Source: Domibacillus indicus
Lineage (GTDB): Bacteria; Bacillota; Bacilli; Bacillales; Domibacillaceae
Reading direction: 5' to 3'
DNA: 64,000 nucleotides
Assembly: GCF_023715895.1 (NCBI RefSeq)
Contig: NZ_JAMBOO010000016.1
Span: 30,762-94,761 of the forward strand
Under the pieces are notes generated by a model, which made no database searches, was not told where the DNA came from, and saw only the letters and a list, made by a program, of their open reading frames with translations. Position numbers and translations under genes: made by a program. This document shows positions 34,258-43,456 of this stretch, piece after piece (the stretch's first letter is position 1; each line of letters starts with the position of its first letter).

Positions 34258-36006
34258 ATGATCGCTTTAAAAAGATTTGAAGGATACAGCATCAGCGGAT
34301 TTCAAAGAGATCTGCTTGCTGGGTTGGTAGTAGGGGTTGTTGCGATTCCCTTAGGAATGGCTTTTGCGATTGCTTCTGGTGTAAGACCTGAGTATGGATT
34401 GTATACAACCATTATTGCTGGCATTTTGGTTTCGCTTTTAGGAGGCTCCAAATTCCAGATTGCGGGCCCTACAGGAGCTTTTGTTCCTATTCTTTTTGCG
34501 GTCGTTTCCCAGTATGGATATGAAAATCTTCTGATTGCCGGATTCATGGCCGGAATCCTGCTTCTCCTTGCCGGTCTTTTGAAAGCAGGACGATTTATTA
34601 AGTTCATTCCACGTCCTGTTACAATAGGATTTACAGCTGGCATTGCCGTCATTATTTTTTCTGGGCAAATCGCTAACTTTCTTGGTTTGCGAGACATTAA
34701 GAAACATGAAGAATTTCACTTAAACATGATAGAGATTATGCTGCACATTGGATCAGTTAATCCAATTAGCGTGCTGATTTCCTTCATCTGCCTGGGAACG
34801 ATTATTTTAATGACAAAATATGTTCCTAAAATACCTGGGCCTCTGGCTGGTTTGCTAGTTTCAAGTGTTATCGCCTTTTTCTTTTTTCGCGGTCAAGTAG
34901 AGACCATCGGCACGGCATTCGGAGCGATTCCAAGCGGACTGCCGGCTTTTCAATTTCCAGCGATCACATGGGAAACGGTGATTATGCTCTTGCCAGCTGC
35001 GTTTGTGATTGCCGCCTTAGGAGGAATCGAATCTCTTTTATCAGCCGTTGTAGCTGATAATATGAGTAAAGAAAAACACCACAGCAACAAGGAACTCGTT
35101 GGACAAGGAATTGCCAATATGGTGACTCCTTTGTTTGGCGGCATCCCCGCTACAGGTGCCATTGCCAGAACGGCTACCAACATTAAAAACGGGGCGGCTT
35201 CTCCTTTATCAGGCATTGTGCATGGCCTTGTCGTGCTGCTCGTCGTGCTTTTGTTAGCTCCTTACGCTTCTCATATTCCAATGGCAAGTATGGCGCCGAT
35301 TTTAATGTTCGTGGCCTGGAATATGAGTGAACGAAAAGAATTCCGTCACATTGTACAAACAAAAAGTGCGGATTCAGCTGTCCTGATCGTTACATTTTTG
35401 TTAACAGTTTTCACCGATTTAACGACTGGGGTAGGAGCCGGATTGCTATTGGCTCTGCTTATGTTTGTGGTTAAAATGAGCCGCGGCTTAAAGGTTTCTA
35501 AAGTACTTCCGGATCCAGAAGACAAATTGGTAAAGCCAGAAATGGTTGCTCAAGGTAAAAACTGTCCTCAAATCGGCATGTATACCATTGAAGGGCCGTT
35601 ATTTTTTGGATCAACTGAAAAGTTTGAAGAAGCGGTTGACCACATTTTAGAGTCAAAACCAAAAGTGCTGCTGCTGCGTATGAGCAACGTTTCTTTTATT
35701 GACACCTCGGGTGAAGCGCTTCTTGTTTCCATTGCCAATCAGTTGAAAGAACAAGGCGGACAATTGCTGCTGTCAGGATTGAAACGACAGCCGAAAGAAT
35801 TGCTTTCAAGCACCGGTTTTTATCAGCATCTCGGTGAAGAATATTTCTTTGACCGTACCGGAAAAGCGTTAAACTATGCGTTAGCTCGTTTAAATGCCGG
35901 AACGTGCCTCGGCTGCAGACAGCGTGCCTTTAAAGAATGTGCCCAGCTTTCCAAACAGCCGGAAGGGCAGGTAAAGCAAGCGCGTAAAGGGTTAGCGGTT
36001 ACTTAA
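34258..36006 (+). CDS. SulP-family anion transporter with STAS domain
   Basis: 582 aa from ATG 34258 (AGAAAGGAATG upstream; a TTG at 34237 is less likely). Ten or more membrane helices with GPTGAFVPILFAVV (the substrate-site region) and FGGIPATGAIART, then a C-terminal cytosolic STAS domain (FFGSTEKFEEAVDHILESK...FIDTSGEALL). Prokaryotic SulP proteins carry sulfate, bicarbonate or dicarboxylates, often with Na+ or H+. An unusual cysteine-rich tail (CLGCRQRAFKEC) follows the STAS domain and could bind metal or sense redox state. Single-gene unit ending in a strong terminator. Confidence 0.9.
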   Translation: MIALKRFEGYSISGFQRDLLAGLVVGVVAIPLGMAFAIASGVRPEYGLYTTIIAGILVSLLGGSKFQIAGPTGAFVPILFAVVSQYGYENLLIAGFMAGILLLLAGLLKAGRFIKFIPRPVTIGFTAGIAVIIFSGQIANFLGLRDIKKHEEFHLNMIEIMLHIGSVNPISVLISFICLGTIILMTKYVPKIPGPLAGLLVSSVIAFFFFRGQVETIGTAFGAIPSGLPAFQFPAITWETVIMLLPAAFVIAALGGIESLLSAVVADNMSKEKHHSNKELVGQGIANMVTPLFGGIPATGAIARTATNIKNGAASPLSGIVHGLVVLLVVLLLAPYASHIPMASMAPILMFVAWNMSERKEFRHIVQTKSADSAVLIVTFLLTVFTDLTTGVGAGLLLALLMFVVKMSRGLKVSKVLPDPEDKLVKPEMVAQGKNCPQIGMYTIEGPLFFGSTEKFEEAVDHILESKPKVLLLRMSNVSFIDTSGEALLVSIANQLKEQGGQLLLSGLKRQPKELLSSTGFYQHLGEEYFFDRTGKALNYALARLNAGTCLGCRQRAFKECAQLSKQPEGQVKQARKGLAVT

Positions 36007-36036
36007 AAATTTTCTATGCTTTCTTTGATTGAAATT

Positions 36037-36073
36037 GAAAAAGCTGGCCAGAATCCTCAGGCCAGCTTTTTTA
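36037..36073 (+). terminator. Terminator of the SulP gene
   Basis: AAAAGCTGGCC and GGCCAGCTTTTTT arms around a ten-base loop. Confidence 0.92.
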
Positions 36074-36077
36074 CTTT

Positions 36078-36239
36078 TTATTGTTTATTGCAAAATAATA
36101 TTTTTCGTTGTTTTCGGGCAAAGCGGTCAATCCGCTCTTCTCCGATAATCTTAATTAAAGCGTTTACAGCAAGAACCAAACAAATGAGTGTCGGAATGAT
36201 ACCGGCGAACATATCCATAAAGGTTTTTCTGCCTTTTTT
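36078..36239 (-). pseudogene. Fragment of glucitol/sorbitol PTS EIIC component (SrlA/GutA)
   Basis: Minus-strand frame KKGRKTFMDMFAGIIPTL... continuing VNALIKIIGEERIDRFARK resembles the SrlA N-terminal region, FTGxVTGIxPxLxxLxxxxNALIxxIGxxRIxRFA. About 53 codons remain. The 5' end is cut exactly at the left end of a decayed IS (36241) and the 3' end is lost at the SulP terminator. A SorC-type regulator remains beyond the IS, so this may be a decayed sorbitol PTS operon. Confidence 0.55.
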
Positions 36240-36240
36240 G

Positions 36241-37519
36241 AACAAAAAATTAGCACCGCATTCCCCTTCAAAATCTCCGATTTAATGGGGGTTAGGCGCT
36301 AAGGTCTTTATTCTCCTTGTTCTTCTATATATTTTTTTATCGAGAAGTGCTATTGCCTCTGCTTTTGGCAAAGTAAAGAGCTTCCGCTCTAACTATCAAA
36401 ACTGGGAAAAAGAGCAGAAATACGCTCTTTCCGAAGGGAAGAAATTTAAGAAGCAGCCTCCGCGCCTGCAGGCGGAACATAAAGAATTCCCTGTTTTTTA
36501 TCGAGGGAACATGTTCAACAGAACATCCGATACATCAGCACAAATCAAAGTGTTCCACCAGAATGACTGGGTATGGATAAATATCTAATTTAAAGGGCAG
36601 GACCACTACAAACGTGGTGTCTGGGAATGGAAAGAACATAACCCTAAGCTGATTAAGCGGAGAAAGAAATTCTTTCTTTCCATCAGATACGAAAATAAAG
36701 TCACTTTAACGAAAACACCTATTCAAGAACAAAAAGTGTGTGCGGTAGACCTTGGGCTCACCAATTCTGCGGTATGTTCAATTATCGATGCAAAAGGCAC
36801 TATTGTAGGCCGGACATTTATTAACCAGCCTAAAGAAAAAGACCGTCTGCAGACCATAACGAACAAACTGCGGAAAGCCCAGCGAGCAAGCGGCCGTATC
36901 CATGCGCCCAATTTTTGGCGGCAGATCAATGGGTACCAGTAGCATATTGTCCGCCACACAAGCCATAAAATTGTCAAATTCGCGGCAAAGCATGGCTGTG
37001 ACGTCATTGTATTCGAGTACCTGGGCAGAATGAAAACCCCAAAGGGTTTTATGGAGCCAGGAAACTCCGTTTCAAGCTTCACGGGTGGCGGAAAATAGGT
37101 ATCCAGAACAAAGTGGAAGAAATGGCGCACTCCCTGGGCATGCGGATTTCCCGAATCAATCCGCGAAACACCAGCGCCCTGGCTTTCGGCGGCTCTGGAA
37201 AAGTGGAACGGAACCCGAAAAAAGACCTTGCCACGTTTTCAACTGGCAAAGTCTATCATACGGATTTGTCTGCTTCGTATAATATTGGCGCCCGTTATTT
37301 TATTCGGGCTTTTCAAAAATCCATTTCGGAAACGAAATGGTTGTCACTTCAGGCAAAAGTTCCTAAGCTGGCAAAAAGGACATCGCAGACCTTGTCTTCG
37401 TTCATTAGTCTTCATCATGCATTCGAGCTTCCGAAGGAAGCTTAACCAGCTGGTGTTGTACTGTATTCAAGATAAGGGATGCTCCATCAAAATCTTTGAT
37501 TTAGGTGGAGAGGTTCACT
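36241..37519 (+). mobile_element. Decayed TnpB-only IS element (copy A)
   Basis: The left end resembles the inverted copy at 56434-56508 (ATTAGC.CGCATTC...TTTGAAG and CCTAACCCCC/TTAAATC hairpins). The right end matches the fragment at 63873-64000 with about eight mismatches in 128 bases. Both left ends follow TTGAAC, a possible target-adjacent motif. The internal gene is broken. Confidence 0.75.
36352..37445 (+). pseudogene. Broken TnpB-type gene of copy A
   Basis: Reading one frame gives TnpB-like text (SFRSNYQNWEKEQKYAL..., RKKFFLSIRYENKVTL, VCAVDLGLTNSAVCSI with the RuvC Asp, VIVFEYLGRM with the Glu) interrupted by TAA at 36586, TAG at 36940 and another stop near 37096, then a frameshift to the C-terminal piece with STGKVYHTDLSASYNIGARY, the third RuvC Asp. 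No zinc ribbon is visible. It belongs to a different TnpB subfamily from the intact gene at 27957. Non-functional as a protein. Confidence 0.78.
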
Positions 37520-37554
37520 GAGTCAAGCTTCATTAGAACGGACAATAAAAAGGG

Positions 37555-38508
37555 TTAGTTTTTATCCTGTTCCGCAACAAGGTCTTTCGCTGTTTCCTCG
37601 TCTGTGATCAGCACATCGATCAGTTTTCCTTTTAAAGCTGCTTGTATGGATTGTACTTTTTCTTTGCCGCTCGCTACTCCAATAACAAGAGGAATGTCTT
37701 TTAGCTTCTCAGCCTCAAAAGCAATAATTCGTTCATTCCAAGTACTTTGAGAAGTTGTTCCATTTTTGTTGATAAAGTTATAGCATATATCTCCTACAAT
37801 ATCTTGATCAACAAAATGATTTTGATGCTCCTGTCCAAGATAAGACTGTACCATTGTGGAATGTTCAGGCGTTCCGCCAATGCCGACAACCGCAATATCA
37901 GACTGAGCAGCAAGATCAAATACACTTTTAATAGAAGACTGGCTCATAAATACCTTTTTGGCTTCTTTGGAATCTACCATAACCGGTGTATGAAGCAGCT
38001 TATATTCAGCATGCAGCTGTCCAGCCATCGTCGCTACAATATGATTGGCATGAATATCTACACGTTCATTCCCCATTCCGCCCACAAACGGGACAAACCG
38101 AACAGAAGGATATGTTTGGTTGGAAGTCATTGCTTTTGCTACTTCAAACAGTGTAGTTCCCGACGAAACACCAATTACCTGACCATCCTGCATAATGCGC
38201 AGCAAATACTTGGCTGCCGCCGCACCGAGCCTGCTTTTAGACGATTCCCCGCCAAAACTCGGAATACATACCACTTCCCGAATGCCATGAGAACGTTCCA
38301 CCTGCATTTCCAGCTGGCGAAACGGATGAATAACATCATCGTGAATGATAATTTCCACAATGCCCTGCTCTTTTGCCTTTGCTAAATATTTTGAAATCAA
38401 TGAGCGGCTTACGCCCATTTCTTTTGCAATTTCTAATTGTGTGGCTCCTTCTTCGTAATACATGTGTGCCATTTTCACTAGAGCCCGCCGGTCTTCAATA
38501 AACGTCAT
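37555..38508 (-). CDS. SorC/DeoR-type sugar-binding transcriptional regulator
   Basis: 317 aa. N-terminal HTH with GATQLEIAKEMGVSRSLISKYLAKAK and a C-terminal sugar-phosphate-binding domain (VIGVSSGTTLFEVAKAM, AVVGIGGTPEHS, PLVIGVASGKEKV). SorC proteins are usually effector-responsive regulators of PTS or carbohydrate operons. No target operon is intact here; a glucitol-PTS fragment lies downstream beyond the IS. It may therefore be orphaned, or act elsewhere. Confidence 0.88.
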   Translation of the reverse strand: MTFIEDRRALVKMAHMYYEEGATQLEIAKEMGVSRSLISKYLAKAKEQGIVEIIIHDDVIHPFRQLEMQVERSHGIREVVCIPSFGGESSKSRLGAAAAKYLLRIMQDGQVIGVSSGTTLFEVAKAMTSNQTYPSVRFVPFVGGMGNERVDIHANHIVATMAGQLHAEYKLLHTPVMVDSKEAKKVFMSQSSIKSVFDLAAQSDIAVVGIGGTPEHSTMVQSYLGQEHQNHFVDQDIVGDICYNFINKNGTTSQSTWNERIIAFEAEKLKDIPLVIGVASGKEKVQSIQAALKGKLIDVLITDEETAKDLVAEQDKN

Positions 38509-38620
38509 TGTTCCTACCCCTTTGACATGCTGATTAAGCAGGGAGCCATGTTTCCATGAGCGTACCCTCCCTGCCCATTATACAAGTTGTTCAGCATAAT
38601 CTGCTATGGAAGATTGTCTG

Positions 38621-38758
38621 TTACAAAGTAATAAGGCTCGAAAGAAGCTCTTTTTGCAGGCCGTCTTCCGGGAATAAATGATTTTGAAGCTCTCTTAGTT
38701 TCCAAACCGTCGTGCTTGGATTAAGTTCTACATCATCTGTCCCTGGACTAAAAAGATT
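38621..38758 (-). pseudogene. Unidentified C-terminal coding relic
   Basis: A 45-codon frame with no start (a stop lies directly upstream) reads FSPGTDDVELNPSTTVWKLR and LFPEDGLQKELLSSL to a stop at 38621. It looks like protein sequence rather than chance but I cannot name the family. The remaining DNA of 38509-38933 shows nothing else. Confidence 0.3.
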
Positions 38759-38933
38759 TTAATATAGCAATTTTTATTGATGAGTTTAAAAAAGTGCCTG
38801 GATGAAATAAATCGCTGTTCTCCCTTTCACTTTAAATCAGAGCTCATCGCGTAAATTGCCATTGCATCTTCTGAGCTATTTTGTGTTAAAAAGTGCGGTT
38901 GTGTTAAAAATTAATATGCGATATATTGGTTTT

Positions 38934-39599
38934 ATGGAAAAAAATATAATAAAACCTATTAAGCGTTTGTCCCTTAGAGATGAAGTGTACGAAACGTTAA
39001 AAAAATCGATTGTCACATTAGAATTTCAGCCAGAAGAACGGCTGCACGACAAAAAATTAGCTGAACAGTTTGGCATTAGCCGTACTCCTGTCAGGGAGGC
39101 GCTAAAACGCCTGGAAGATGAAGGGCTGGTAGAATCACTTCCCGGTTCTTCTACACGTGTGGCTCCACTAAATGTAGAGGAAGCGAAGCACGCTTTTACC
39201 GTGGTAGCTGTTTTACATGCCCTAGCCGCCCGGCTCGCGTGTCCTTTATTGAATCAAGCTGATATGGAAGCTTTAAAATCAATCAATAAAACGCTGCAGC
39301 TTTCAATTGAAAAAGGAGATGTGATTGGAGCAATTGAAGCAGATACCGCTTTTCACAAGGTATTTTTGGATGCGGCCGGAAATCCCGAAATTGTCCTGGC
39401 CTTAGAACGCAGCGAGCCAAAAATTCACCGTTTAGAGATTTCACAATTCGCTACATTAAAAGCATTAAACTCGATCGATCAGCACAATCAGATTATATTA
39501 GCATGTGAAAATCAACAGTTTGAAAAAGCGGTTCATCTTGTAGAGGAAAACTGGCTAAGTCTTGGAACACTGCTTACGCAGCAAACAGAATCGAGGTGA
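38934..39599 (+). CDS. GntR-family transcriptional regulator, FadR subfamily
   Basis: 221 aa from ATG 38934. Winged helix LRDEVYETLKKSIVTLEFQPEERLHDKKLAEQFGISRTPVREALKRLEDEGLV is classical GntR; the C-terminal all-helical FCD domain binds an effector, often a carboxylate or amino acid, via a metal site (Asp in EADTAFHKVFLDAAGN, His in HNQIILA). No good SD is seen for this or the earlier in-frame starts (38916, 38856), so the start is uncertain. The 3' end is seven bases from the DMT exporter start, suggesting it controls that gene. Confidence 0.88.
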   Translation: MEKNIIKPIKRLSLRDEVYETLKKSIVTLEFQPEERLHDKKLAEQFGISRTPVREALKRLEDEGLVESLPGSSTRVAPLNVEEAKHAFTVVAVLHALAARLACPLLNQADMEALKSINKTLQLSIEKGDVIGAIEADTAFHKVFLDAAGNPEIVLALERSEPKIHRLEISQFATLKALNSIDQHNQIILACENQQFEKAVHLVEENWLSLGTLLTQQTESR

Positions 39600-39606
39600 T
39601 AGTCAT

Positions 39607-40578
39607 ATGAAGCCTATTTTTCTTGGAATTTGTGCTGCTTTCTTTTTTGCTTTTACTTTTGTGCTTAATGCATCCATGGAGCTGTCCGGCGGCAGCTGGA
39701 TATGGAGTGCATCGCTCCGTTACATTTTTATGGTACCCTTTCTTTTATGTATTGTGATGATAAGAAAAAATTTACGTCCGCTCCTGGTGGAAATGAAAAA
39801 GCAGCCCGGAACATGGCTTTTATGGAGCTTTATTGGGTTCGGCCTTTTTTATGCTCCGTTATGTTATGCCGCTGCTTATTCACCGGGCTGGCTGATCGCC
39901 GGAACGTGGCAAATTACCATTATTTCCGGCGCTTTACTTGCCCCTTTATTTTTTGAAACAGTGTATACAAAGGACGGTCCATTGCAGGTAAGGGGGGAAA
40001 TTCCTTTTAAAGGCATGATCATGTCACTCATTATTTTGCTGGGAATTGTATTCATGCAAATGGAACATGCAAAGCAGTTTTCTGCCGAAAACGTATTACT
40101 GGGCGTGGTTCCTGTTCTGATCGCCTCATTTGCCTATCCTTTAGGGAACCGTAAAATGATGGACGTATGTGAAGGACGACTGGATGCTTTTCAGAGGGTG
40201 TTAGGCATGACCCTGGCCAGTCTTCCATTCTGGCTTCTGCTTTCTTTATACGGCTTTTATACCGTCGGCCTGCCAAGCAAGGAACAAAATCTCCAATCTT
40301 TATTAGTGGCCCTTTGTTCAGGTGTGATTGCAACAGTACTGTTTTTTAAAGCAACGGATATGGTAAGAGGGAATATGCAAAAGCTGGCATCAGTTGAAGC
40401 TACACAATCGATGGAAGTGCTTTTTGCTTTAGCCGGGGAGCTTCTGTTTTTAGCAATCCCTGCTCCTTCTACGTTAGCTTGGTGTGGTATCCTTTTTGTA
40501 ATTATCGGAATGATTTCACACAGCTACATTTCACATAGAAACGAAGAAAACCCTGTTAAACAGTCAACAACTGTTTAA
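39607..40578 (+). CDS. DMT-superfamily efflux-type membrane transporter
   Basis: 323 aa from ATG 39607, backed by GAGGTGAT; the longer frame to 39562 runs inside the GntR gene. Ten hydrophobic helices; opening MKPIFLGICAAFFFAFTFVL and conserved GSWIWSASLRYIFM match the putative multidrug-resistance/EmrE-like group of DMT transporters. Substrate unknown. It probably forms a two-gene unit with the FadR-type regulator. Confidence 0.83.
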   Translation: MKPIFLGICAAFFFAFTFVLNASMELSGGSWIWSASLRYIFMVPFLLCIVMIRKNLRPLLVEMKKQPGTWLLWSFIGFGLFYAPLCYAAAYSPGWLIAGTWQITIISGALLAPLFFETVYTKDGPLQVRGEIPFKGMIMSLIILLGIVFMQMEHAKQFSAENVLLGVVPVLIASFAYPLGNRKMMDVCEGRLDAFQRVLGMTLASLPFWLLLSLYGFYTVGLPSKEQNLQSLLVALCSGVIATVLFFKATDMVRGNMQKLASVEATQSMEVLFALAGELLFLAIPAPSTLAWCGILFVIIGMISHSYISHRNEENPVKQSTTV

Positions 40579-40590
40579 CAGGGTTTTTCT
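40548..40590 (+). terminator. Terminator of the DMT transporter gene
   Basis: AACCCTGTTAAACAG and CTGTTTAACAGGGTT arms, overlapping the last codons, then a T run. Confidence 0.92.
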
Positions 40591-40625
40591 TTTCTTCTGC
40601 AGGCAAAATTATCGTGTCAGCATGC

Positions 40626-43037
40626 TTAGTTACTTTCCTTTGAAAGTTCGTCTATTGGTTCTTTTGGTGACAAAACGTTTTCCACCTCTTCTACTACAAT
40701 ATCATCGTTTACCTGGAAGGATGCGGTTCCTTTAATATTTTCAGAAGAAGCACCGATTTTTACCGTATACGTCCCTTTTTCTACAATCCAGGCAGACTTA
40801 TCTTCATCAAAAGAAGCAAGCGACTTGGCATCAAGCTCAAATATCATATTTTCTTTCTTACCTGGCTGAAGCTCTTTTGTTTTGCCGAATGCTTTCAATT
40901 CCAGTGCTGGCTTTTCCAGCTTTCCATCTGGTGCGGACACATAAACTTGAACCGCTTCTTTTCCTGCTGTTTTGCCCGTGTTTTCTACTGTGGCAAAAAC
41001 TTTTATTTTTTTATTAAATTCTTTTTGATTTACTCGAATGTTACTATAATCAAATGTTGTATACGACAGGCCATAGCCAAATTCGTAAGCAGGCTTTACA
41101 TTAAATGTTGAATGGTAACGGTAGCCGACGTAAATCCCTTCTTCATAGACCACTTTTTCTGGATTTTCAGCCGGGTCACCCGGGAAGTTATCTGCTGAAG
41201 GTACATCACTATAAGCAACTGGGAATGTGGTTGCAAGCTTTCCTGACGGATTCACGGCTCCTGACAGCACATCTGCTACTGCACCCCCGGCTTCCTGGCC
41301 AGGCTGCCAGGCTAGAAGAATGCTGTCCACTTTATCTCTCCAGCTGGCCATTTCAACCGGTCCGCCAATATTTAGGACAACCGCTACTTTCTTGCCTTCC
41401 TTATGATAAGCTTCTGCTACTCCTGCAATCATCGCCTGCTCTTGATCTGTCAGAAGGTAATCCCCTTTCTCATTTTTTCGGTCTGCGCTCTCGCCAGAAT
41501 TTCTTCCAATCACAATGACCCCGGTATCCGTTTCCTTTACCGTTGACTGAATTTCGTCTGCTGCCAGTGTCTTTTCTGGAATCGGCGGCGTCAGCTTTCC
41601 AAAGTCGCTTCCCCATGGACTGTCGACAATTTTATACTCATCCATACTTCTCAAGTTTGCTATATAAGTTTTATAGCTGTTCAGTAAATCTTGATTTAGA
41701 TGAAAGCCCGCTTCCTCTAATCCATCCGCAATAGAGACGGTGTAGGCTGCATTAACATCTCCGCTTCCGGTACCTCCTTTAATCGTTTCAACTTGTGTGT
41801 TTCCAAACAACCCCACTTTTTCTTTTGTACGAAGAGGCAATGTTCCATCTTCATTTTTCAGCAATACCATTCCTTGAGCCGCGGCTTGCCTTCCCACTTT
41901 AGCGTGTGCCTGTAAATCCGGCTGACTGGAGTACTCATACCCTTTAAAAGTCGGTGTTTCAATTACCACTTGCAGAATTCGTTTAATATTACGGTCAAGT
42001 ACTGATTCATCTAACAGTCCGTTCGTTACCGCATTGGCAATCGCCTCCGCTTGTCCCATACCTGGCATAATCAGGTCATTGCCCGCTTTCATCTGTTCAA
42101 CTGGGTCCGTCCCAGCGAACCAGTCTGTCATGACAAACCCATTGAATCCCCAGTCATTTCGAAGCACATTGGTAAGCAGCTCGTTATTTTGAGAAGCCGG
42201 CAGGCTATTTAGCTTGTTATAAGAGCTCATCACGGCCCACGGCTGCGCTTCTTTTACGGCCGTTTCAAACCCTTTTAGGTAAATCTCTCTTAAAGCTCTC
42301 TCTGAAACTACTGTATCAATCGTCATCCGGTTGGTTTCCTGGTTATTCGCTGCAAAGTGTTTGATCGTAGCCCCAACCCCGTTTGATTCTACTCCATTTA
42401 CAAGAGCTGCTGTCATTTTGCCAGCCACCAGCGGGTCTTCAGAAAAATATTCAAAGTTGCGGCCATTTAATAAGTTTCGATGAATATTGAGAGCAGGAGC
42501 AAGAAAAATATCAATCCCGTATTCTTTTACTTCATTTCCCTGTGCTTGTCCTACTTTTTGCACGATCTCTGTATCCCATGTGGAAGCCAGAGATGTGGCA
42601 ATCGGAAAAGCCGTCGCATAGTAGGTTTTCTCGTCACCTGCTCTTGTTGGACTAATTCTCAGCCCGGCCGGTCCATCGGCCATCAGCAAGCTTGGTATGC
42701 CGAGACGCGGAATGCCATATGTTTGTCCAACCGCACCGGCTACTCTTGCTTTTGGGGTGCCAAACATGCCAGGCATGCCGGTCCCTACTACAAGTTTTGC
42801 TTTTTCCTCCAGGGTCATAGCTTGAATAACGGAATCGATTGATTGTGCGTTGATTAATTGGGGTGTTTCAGTCCGGGAGTCAGCAGAGACAGCGGCCTGA
42901 AGGGATTCTGCTGCAGATGTTTGTGCATAAGCCATTCCCCCAGCGTTAGAAGTAACCAATAACACGCCGACTGCAGATAAAGCGGCGAATCGTTTCAGCT
43001 GTGATGTCTTTTTGATTTTTTTCAATTGTTTTCCCAT
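40626..43037 (-). CDS. Secreted GH3 beta-glucosidase-type enzyme
   Basis: 803 aa from ATG 43037, chosen for the GGGAGG seven bases upstream. A Sec signal peptide (FAALSAVGVLLVTSNAGG, AYA cleavage) directs it outside. The catalytic barrel has MTLEEKAKLVVG, TIKHFAANNQETNR and GFVMTDWFAG with the nucleophilic Asp; the C-terminal sandwich and a Fn3-like domain (SYTTFDYSNIRV...VTVENTGKTAG style) follow. It hydrolyses beta-linked glucosides of plant material; a lone gene. It ends in an acidic tail with no obvious anchor. A perfect cre site at 43207 implies CcpA repression. Confidence 0.92.
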   Translation of the reverse strand: MGKQLKKIKKTSQLKRFAALSAVGVLLVTSNAGGMAYAQTSAAESLQAAVSADSRTETPQLINAQSIDSVIQAMTLEEKAKLVVGTGMPGMFGTPKARVAGAVGQTYGIPRLGIPSLLMADGPAGLRISPTRAGDEKTYYATAFPIATSLASTWDTEIVQKVGQAQGNEVKEYGIDIFLAPALNIHRNLLNGRNFEYFSEDPLVAGKMTAALVNGVESNGVGATIKHFAANNQETNRMTIDTVVSERALREIYLKGFETAVKEAQPWAVMSSYNKLNSLPASQNNELLTNVLRNDWGFNGFVMTDWFAGTDPVEQMKAGNDLIMPGMGQAEAIANAVTNGLLDESVLDRNIKRILQVVIETPTFKGYEYSSQPDLQAHAKVGRQAAAQGMVLLKNEDGTLPLRTKEKVGLFGNTQVETIKGGTGSGDVNAAYTVSIADGLEEAGFHLNQDLLNSYKTYIANLRSMDEYKIVDSPWGSDFGKLTPPIPEKTLAADEIQSTVKETDTGVIVIGRNSGESADRKNEKGDYLLTDQEQAMIAGVAEAYHKEGKKVAVVLNIGGPVEMASWRDKVDSILLAWQPGQEAGGAVADVLSGAVNPSGKLATTFPVAYSDVPSADNFPGDPAENPEKVVYEEGIYVGYRYHSTFNVKPAYEFGYGLSYTTFDYSNIRVNQKEFNKKIKVFATVENTGKTAGKEAVQVYVSAPDGKLEKPALELKAFGKTKELQPGKKENMIFELDAKSLASFDEDKSAWIVEKGTYTVKIGASSENIKGTASFQVNDDIVVEEVENVLSPKEPIDELSKESN

Positions 43038-43206
43038 TATGATACCTCCCATTTTTGAGTTTCCCTGCTTAAAAGTAGTTTTTTGCTTCACAAACTGCTG
43101 TTTTAAACACAGATACGCTAAACCTTTCTGAAAACTTCCTAAATATAGGAATAAACATAACAGCCGTTGAACAAATCACCCTGCTTCTTATGAGAGGTCA
43201 ACCTTA

Positions 43207-43220
43207 TGTAAGCGTTAACA
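43207..43220. promoter_or_regulatory. cre (CcpA operator) upstream of the secreted GH3 gene
   Basis: TGTAAGCGTTAACA matches the consensus TGWAANCGNTNWCA fully, 170 bases before the start codon. Confidence 0.68.
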
Positions 43221-43304
43221 ATTTTGATTATAGGCTGTTTAGGCGCCCTGTTTTTCTATAATTTTTTAAGATTATCTGTACTTTTTTATTTTTAAGAGTA
43301 GAAA

Positions 43305-43354
43305 GCAAAAAAGACAAAGCCACCTCCAATCTAAGATTGGTAAGCAGTTTTGTC
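43305..43354 (-). terminator. Probable terminator after the GGDEF gene
   Basis: Minus-strand arms GACAAA...GC/GC..TTTGTC enclosing a CCAATCTTAGATTGG inner hairpin, then six Ts. About 100 bases beyond the stop codon. Confidence 0.55.
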
Positions 43355-43456
43355 TGTGGTTTTACATATTTATTTACCAGGTGTTTGTTGTTTTCCTTGT
43401 TCTTTTATAAACTTGCTTACGAGGAAAATGAACCAGGCACTGCCTTTTTCCTACTT

